From positions 13,440,778 to 13,504,777 of the forward strand of contig NC_052510.1 in assembly GCF_014356525.2 (NCBI RefSeq): a stretch of DNA of 64,000 nucleotides. The letters run 5' to 3'. Numbering within the stretch: the first letter of the stretch is position 1; every line of letters begins with the position of its first letter. Below the pieces are notes generated by a model. That model worked only from the letters and a program-made list of their open reading frames with translations, ran no database searches and had not been told where the DNA came from. This DNA comes from Nilaparvata lugens (lineage: Eukaryota > Arthropoda > Insecta > Hemiptera > Delphacidae). Both the position numbers and the translations under genes were made by a program. Positions 61,983 to 64,000 of this stretch are shown here, in pieces.

Positions 61983-63782
61983 GCACAAAAGGATTTAAAA
62001 CGTTAATTATCCATTATCCATTCAAGAATAGTGGAAACATTGTATCTTCTTTTTTTTGAATGAATGAATGAATTTTATTTGCCAAAAACAAAATACAATT
62101 TATTATTTCTGATTAATAATCTTTGATTTGATATTACATTCCTCTAAATCTGAGGTGATAGCCATAGTACTATTACCTTCTACTTGAAACACTTCTCTGA
62201 CTTCTACTTGAAACGCTTGGGTACTTCTGCTACTTCTATTTGTAACTCTTAAGATCTTCTACTTCCTAAACTGATTTCTAGATGGAGAAGATATTCAGTC
62301 ACGCGTGGAAGGACAAGCGTGGCTTGCCTGCAGATGACGTCACTGCGACGCCCGCCGTGACGCCGGGAGGGGGTAACGACGCCCAGATCACAGAGGAGTA
62401 CGTGGATGACGAACAGGGGTTGCAACGACGTCATCTGGTGGACACCACGCTAACTGTACACTTCTTCGGACCCAAGGGCAAGAACGAACTGCGATATGAA
62501 GGATTTAGAAGGTGACAGTCCCTAAGAACTATTAAAAAAATATTCATATGTCTTTTATTATCAATGCATATTATCAGGAAATAAATATTTCCCCATATAG
62601 ACTATTGGTCCGTGTGTGGGGAAAGAATTCTTACCTATAATTTCAATTGGGAAATAAAAAATCCTGCAGAACTCTGTCTTAATATTACTCTTACTTGCAA
62701 TTACAATATGGAAATGAGGAAAAAGAAATATAAATCATAAATATATGAATTCAGGGCTACTTTCTTGAATTTATAAAATAGAATTATGGTAACAAATAGT
62801 TACGTTACAATTTGTATTCTTGTTTTTTTAAATTTTATTAATTTTAAAGGGTAGTATAATTCTATTTTATAAATCATAAATAGTTTATTTTTTTTATAAA
62901 AAAAGGATGATGTCGTGGTTTTTTTATTAAAGATTGATATAATATTATGTTGGATAGTATCTCCTGAAGTAGAGAGTTCCTCACGGGATAGACCTACCTT
63001 GCTTAATATAAATTTCAGCCATAAATGGGCTAAATTGAATTCAGAAGACCCCTTCTAACAGTCCTACAAAAGTATTAAAAAATGTACAATGACAACAACG
63101 AACTGCGCTATTAGGAATTCAGGAGGTGAAAGTCCCTTCAAAGTATTGAAAAATGTATTCTTATAGATTTTAATAGTGAAGCGTTCCTTACGGGATGGTC
63201 CCACCTCGTCAAATATAAATTTCAACCGGCAGAGTATATTCACTCACCTAACGTAATCAATAATTTACTGAAATAGAATGAATTGATGTCGAAATTATAT
63301 TTAATTGATGTCGAAATTATATTTAATTGATGTTGTTTTCCATGACAAAACACTAAATAATAACTTTCCGAATTTCCATCTAGCTGTTTACCCTGTTGTC
63401 AATATTTGCAGTAGCAGAAGTCTTCGGGGTGAATTACAGCATTCAATTCGACTTTCGTTTAATAATAATAACTAAATGATAAATTTATAGTCTAGTAACG
63501 TTCTAGTCTAGACACTGTGTTTCTACGTAGAAATAAATTGTTTAAACTACAACAAAGTTGAACTAAATCCACTCACCTAGAGTAATCAATAATTTACTAC
63601 AGTTGAATGTGTAATTCCTTAATTATGGTTAACTTTGATGTATTCCTCACTAGGTTTATGGAAAATCTGCAGACCGAAGTATTAGAACTTGAATTCAACG
63701 AGTTTTCAAAGGGAGCACCAACTATTAGCGAAATGGATTTTGCAAGGATTCTTCTTCGATACACTTACCTTGATACTGATGC
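53191..63782 (+). CDS. MICU3: Mitochondrial calcium uptake protein 3-like, partial gene
   Basis: MICU proteins sit in the mitochondrial intermembrane space and gate the calcium uniporter MCU through two EF-hands. The exons listed below splice in frame to about 270 codons. Landmarks in order: a RERRF...FASVEYDGQLYMTPQDF segment, ISYTEYLFLLSILT, GFRIAFNMFDTDGNERVDKN (EF-hand 1, loop at residues 114-125 of the visible product, calcium ligands D1, D3, N5, D9, E12 kept, and E instead of G at loop position 6 as I recall for MICU2/3), LTVHFFGPKGKNELRYEGF and FMENLQTEVLELEF. VHFFG plus FMENLQTEV favour MICU3 over MICU1; a MICU2 assignment is less likely but not excluded. The start codon, targeting peptide, second EF-hand and C-terminus are not visible. 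The introns are long and full of MITEs. Confidence 0.9.
53577..53819. repeat. Block Q, copy 3
   Basis: Matches 51130-51370 (CTTGACTGCTTTTACATATA, AGCTCCCATAATAAACTCCC, CTTTCTCTCTGTTAGTGCAA), then breaks into unique sequence at GAAAATTTGG. It lies in the intron between the two copies of exon A. Confidence 0.9.
54299..54850. repeat. Exon-bearing duplicated block R, copy 2
   Basis: Offset of 1274 bp from copy 1. Before it lies unique intron sequence (53820-54298). After it the sequence departs at CTATCTTGA|GCC instead of running into block Q. Confidence 0.95.
54465..54606 (+). CDS. MICU3: MICU3 exon A, second copy
   Basis: Base-for-base the same 142 nt exon with the same acceptor context and GTCAGT donor. 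It is the copy nearer to the next exon. Which copy is used cannot be told from sequence. Identity in both exon and intron flanks argues for a very recent duplication or an assembly duplicate rather than an old, diverged pair of alternative exons. Confidence 0.85.
54905..54980. repeat. Intronic MITE, family E, partial copy
   Basis: TATGAATTCAGGGCTACTTT followed by GTAGGTACCC. The same opening begins the copies at 56252 and 62742, and the right arm is eroded here. Confidence 0.45.
54981..55758. other. MICU3 intron sequence without further features
   Basis: AT-rich intron leading to the exon B acceptor. Around 55545-55600 GTAATCAGTG recurs several times. Confidence 0.6.
55759..55869 (+). CDS. 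MICU3: MICU3 exon B
   Basis: 111 nt, acceptor TTGTTTGGTACAG, donor AAAG|GTTGGT. It encodes RVKRRSLSDKDLEAIRD, then TPSLNKGSTVMFRSLQNK and a split Gly. It corresponds to the linker helix (SLSKQEL-like in the human protein) before the ISYTEY strand. Phase 1 in and out. Confidence 0.88.
56252..56416. mobile_element. Intronic MITE, family E, palindromic copy
   Basis: Opening TATTCAGGGCTACT, arms TTTATAAAATAACACCATAG and CTATGATGTTATTTTATGAA with GTACCC next to each. Confidence 0.55.
56732..56779 (+). CDS. MICU3: MICU3 exon C
   Basis: 48 nt, acceptor TTTTTTCTGTTGCAG, donor AACAA|GTGAGT. It encodes the end of a split Gly, then IISYTEYLFLLSILT and the first base of Lys. This is the strongly conserved ISYTEYLFLL motif of MICU2/MICU3. 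Confidence 0.92.
56780..57534. other. MICU3 intron sequence
   Basis: AT-rich intron. No further exon or repeat was recognised before the reversed retroelement tail at 57535. Confidence 0.55.
57535..57790 (-). mobile_element. Retroelement 3' region, copy 2, in a MICU3 intron
   Basis: Reverse complement of 12350-12610, with ATAACCTTATCTTGGACTTT and GGACTACCTTATTATTTTAT on the minus strand. It is antisense to MICU3, about 125 bp before exon D. Confidence 0.6.
57915..57997 (+). CDS. MICU3: MICU3 exon D, EF-hand 1
   Basis: 83 nt, acceptor TTTTGTTTCCAG, donor CTTGTG|GTTAGT. It encodes KPQTGFRIAFNMF and then the calcium loop DTDGNERVDKNE followed by FLV. All acidic and Asn ligands of a working EF-hand are present. 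It ends in phase 0, so the exiting helix is supplied by the following exon or exons. Confidence 0.95.
58305..58392. repeat. Minisatellite of ACCTCTAGAATT units
   Basis: Several copies of ATTACCTCTAGAATT and variants, with XbaI/EcoRI-like palindromes between them, in a MICU3 intron. Confidence 0.75.
58610..58675 (+). CDS. MICU3: MICU3 exon E1 (helix after EF-hand 1)
   Basis: 66 nt, acceptor TTTTGTCCATGTCAG, donor AACAG|GTATTT, phase 0 at both ends. It encodes LRRLFALKLEKVKDQHLDSP then KQ. LRRLF directly after EFLV fits the exiting helix of EF-hand 1 (human MICU3 has LQEIF there). It may be mutually exclusive with, or additional to, exon E2. Confidence 0.75.
58676..60477. other. MICU3 intron sequence
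   Basis: 1.8 kb AT-rich intron. The minus-strand frame 59442-59636 has no support. No further exon was recognised. Confidence 0.5.
60478..60555 (+). CDS. MICU3: MICU3 exon E2, candidate alternative helix exon
   Basis: 78 nt, acceptor TTGAATTTTTTCATCCAG, donor GATGTT|GTAAGT (a strong donor), phase 0 at both ends and open throughout. It encodes YMKTIISSAIHSRNEKNKQD then EKKNDV. YMKTIIS after EFLV resembles the exiting helix of other MICU proteins as I recall them (LQKIIS in MICU2), and the NEK...DEKK part resembles the charged stretch in human MICU3. Lower confidence because a 78 nt open stretch between splice-like sites can arise by chance. Confidence 0.5.
60556..61624. other. MICU3 intron sequence
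   Basis: AT-rich. Nothing further recognised. Confidence 0.5.
61625..61880. mobile_element. Palindromic MITE, family R, copy 2, in a MICU3 intron
   Basis: Arms share AGAAAGACCGGTTTCGGTTA, TTACACCATTGTCAATCTCT and AATTGTCAAAAAACCACTGA almost perfectly, more so than in copy 1. The unpaired end CAACTTCTCAACTACACAAA is on the right. Confidence 0.75.
61911..61982. repeat. ATT microsatellite
   Basis: Run of ATT triplets with two ATATT slips, about 300 bp upstream of MICU3 exon F. Confidence 0.95.
62282..62511 (+). CDS. MICU3: MICU3 exon F
   Basis: 230 nt, acceptor CTGATTTCTAG, donor AGAAG|GTGACA, phase 0 in and 2 out. It starts with an in-frame ATG by coincidence (MEKIFSHAWKDKRG), followed by a low-conservation acidic linker (DDVTATPAVTPGGGND) and then VDTTLTVHFFGPKGKNELRY and EGFRR. 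It is markedly GC-richer than its introns. LTVHFFG-KGK is the MICU3 signature used for the naming. Confidence 0.95.
62742..62880. mobile_element. Intronic MITE, family E, palindromic copy
   Basis: Opening ATGAATTCAGGGCTACTTTC, arms TTTATAAAATAGAATTATGG and ATAATTCTATTTTATAAATC. Confidence 0.55.
63090..63180 (+). pseudogene. Decayed copy of the MICU3 exon F end
   Basis: ACAACGAACTGCGCTATTAG, then GGAGGTGAAAGTCCCTTC and AAAAATGTATTCTTATAG, aligns with 62485-62560, which spans the end of exon F, its GTGACA donor and the start of the intron. The copy has TAG where exon F reads GAA, so it cannot code. Another local pair, GTTCCT(C/T)ACGGGAT.G...AATATAAATTTCA at about 62968 and 63190, shows the region duplicated more than once. 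Confidence 0.6.
63371..63463 (-). mobile_element. MITE family N, copy 4, reversed and partial
   Basis: CCATCTAGCTGTTTACCCTG, ATATTTGCAGTAGCAGAAGT and CTTCGGGGTGAATTACAGCA are the reverse of the 50125-50244 element. One end is missing. Confidence 0.6.
63654..63782 (+). CDS. MICU3: MICU3 exon G
   Basis: 129 nt, acceptor TATTCCTCACTAG, donor GATGC|GTGAGT. It completes the Arg split with exon F and encodes FMENLQTEVLELEFNEFSKG, then APTISEMDFARILLRYTYLD and TDA. It aligns with the human FMDNLQTEVLEIEF region that precedes the second EF-hand half. The remaining exons are beyond the window. Confidence 0.95.
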
Positions 63783-64000
63783 GTGAGTAACAATCAATTT
63801 TTCAGCTGTATCTTTTTACAAAAAAACGACAGAATCTTGAAGCTTGAATAATAATGCTGCGCTTGAATAATATATTCTTCACATTCTTGACCCAACATAT
63901 CTGAATCAATTGAACCTACATGTTTTTAGAAAGAATTGAAATATGATATTTTGTTCAACTATTGAAAACATCTAGTACAATTGACCTTAAAGTTGTGTAG
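63783..64000 (+). other. MICU3: MICU3 intron, cut by the window end
   Basis: Begins with a GTGAGT donor. No acceptor or further exon is seen before the edge. Confidence 0.8.

Noticed and set aside
62249..62434. Minus-strand frame opposite MICU3 exon F
   Set aside because: Antisense shadow of a clearly coding exon.
1..64000. CRISPR array, integron, phage or bacterial operon
   Set aside because: No regularly spaced identical repeats, no bacterial gene spacing or ribosome sites, and the window has eukaryotic introns and a CCA-less nuclear tRNA gene.

Overview
This is an AT-rich, gene-poor, repeat-rich stretch of animal nuclear DNA. Introns with GT/AG borders, a eukaryotic tRNA-Lys gene, Helitron ends, many palindromic MITE-like elements and a mitochondrial calcium-uptake (MICU) gene point to an arthropod. 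The MICU exons and the style of the repeats suggest an insect, possibly a planthopper-like hemipteran. The hemipteran guess rests on general familiarity with such repeats, not on a search, and is weak. I see no bacterial operon, CRISPR array, plasmid or viral genome.

The only protein gene I can name is a MICU3-type gene on the plus strand, from about 53.2 kb to the right edge. Exons with good splice sites and consistent phases encode the conserved core and the first EF-hand (DTDGNERVDKNE), then the VHFFG/FMENLQTEV region that separates MICU3/MICU2 from MICU1. The 5' exons (targeting peptide) and the 3' exons (second EF-hand) were not found here. The first visible exon occurs twice, identically, in a 553 bp duplicated block, and its 142 nt length means both copies cannot be spliced in series without a frameshift. 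Two further exons, at 58.6 and 60.5 kb, are both phase 0/0 and may be alternative versions of the helix after EF-hand 1. A decayed copy of one exon end lies at 63.1 kb.

Layout: 0-13 kb holds interspersed repeats, a large fold-back element (7.2-8.5 kb) and one orphan candidate exon on the minus strand (6.1-6.3 kb). 13.4-16 kb has an intact tRNA-Lys(CTT), Helitron pieces, tRNA-derived relics and a TA microsatellite. 17-27 kb carries terminal-inverted-repeat elements, a 0.5 kb pyrimidine tract, two local tandem duplications, a non-LTR retroelement tail and several palindromic MITEs. 28.2-29.9 kb is a near-perfect 837 bp tandem duplication. 30-49 kb alternates Helitron-like elements, tRNA-derived SINEs, three pyrimidine tracts and more MITEs. 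49.6-54.9 kb is a mosaic of segmental duplications leading into MICU3. 53-64 kb is MICU3 with repeat-laden introns.

Most open reading frames in the window are chance or repeat-derived, especially the long Ser/Phe/Leu-rich ones in the pyrimidine tracts. I found no new multi-gene system. The observations most worth following are the duplicated and alternative MICU3 exons, the shared hairpin module in retroelement tails, and the recurrent short hairpin repeats.
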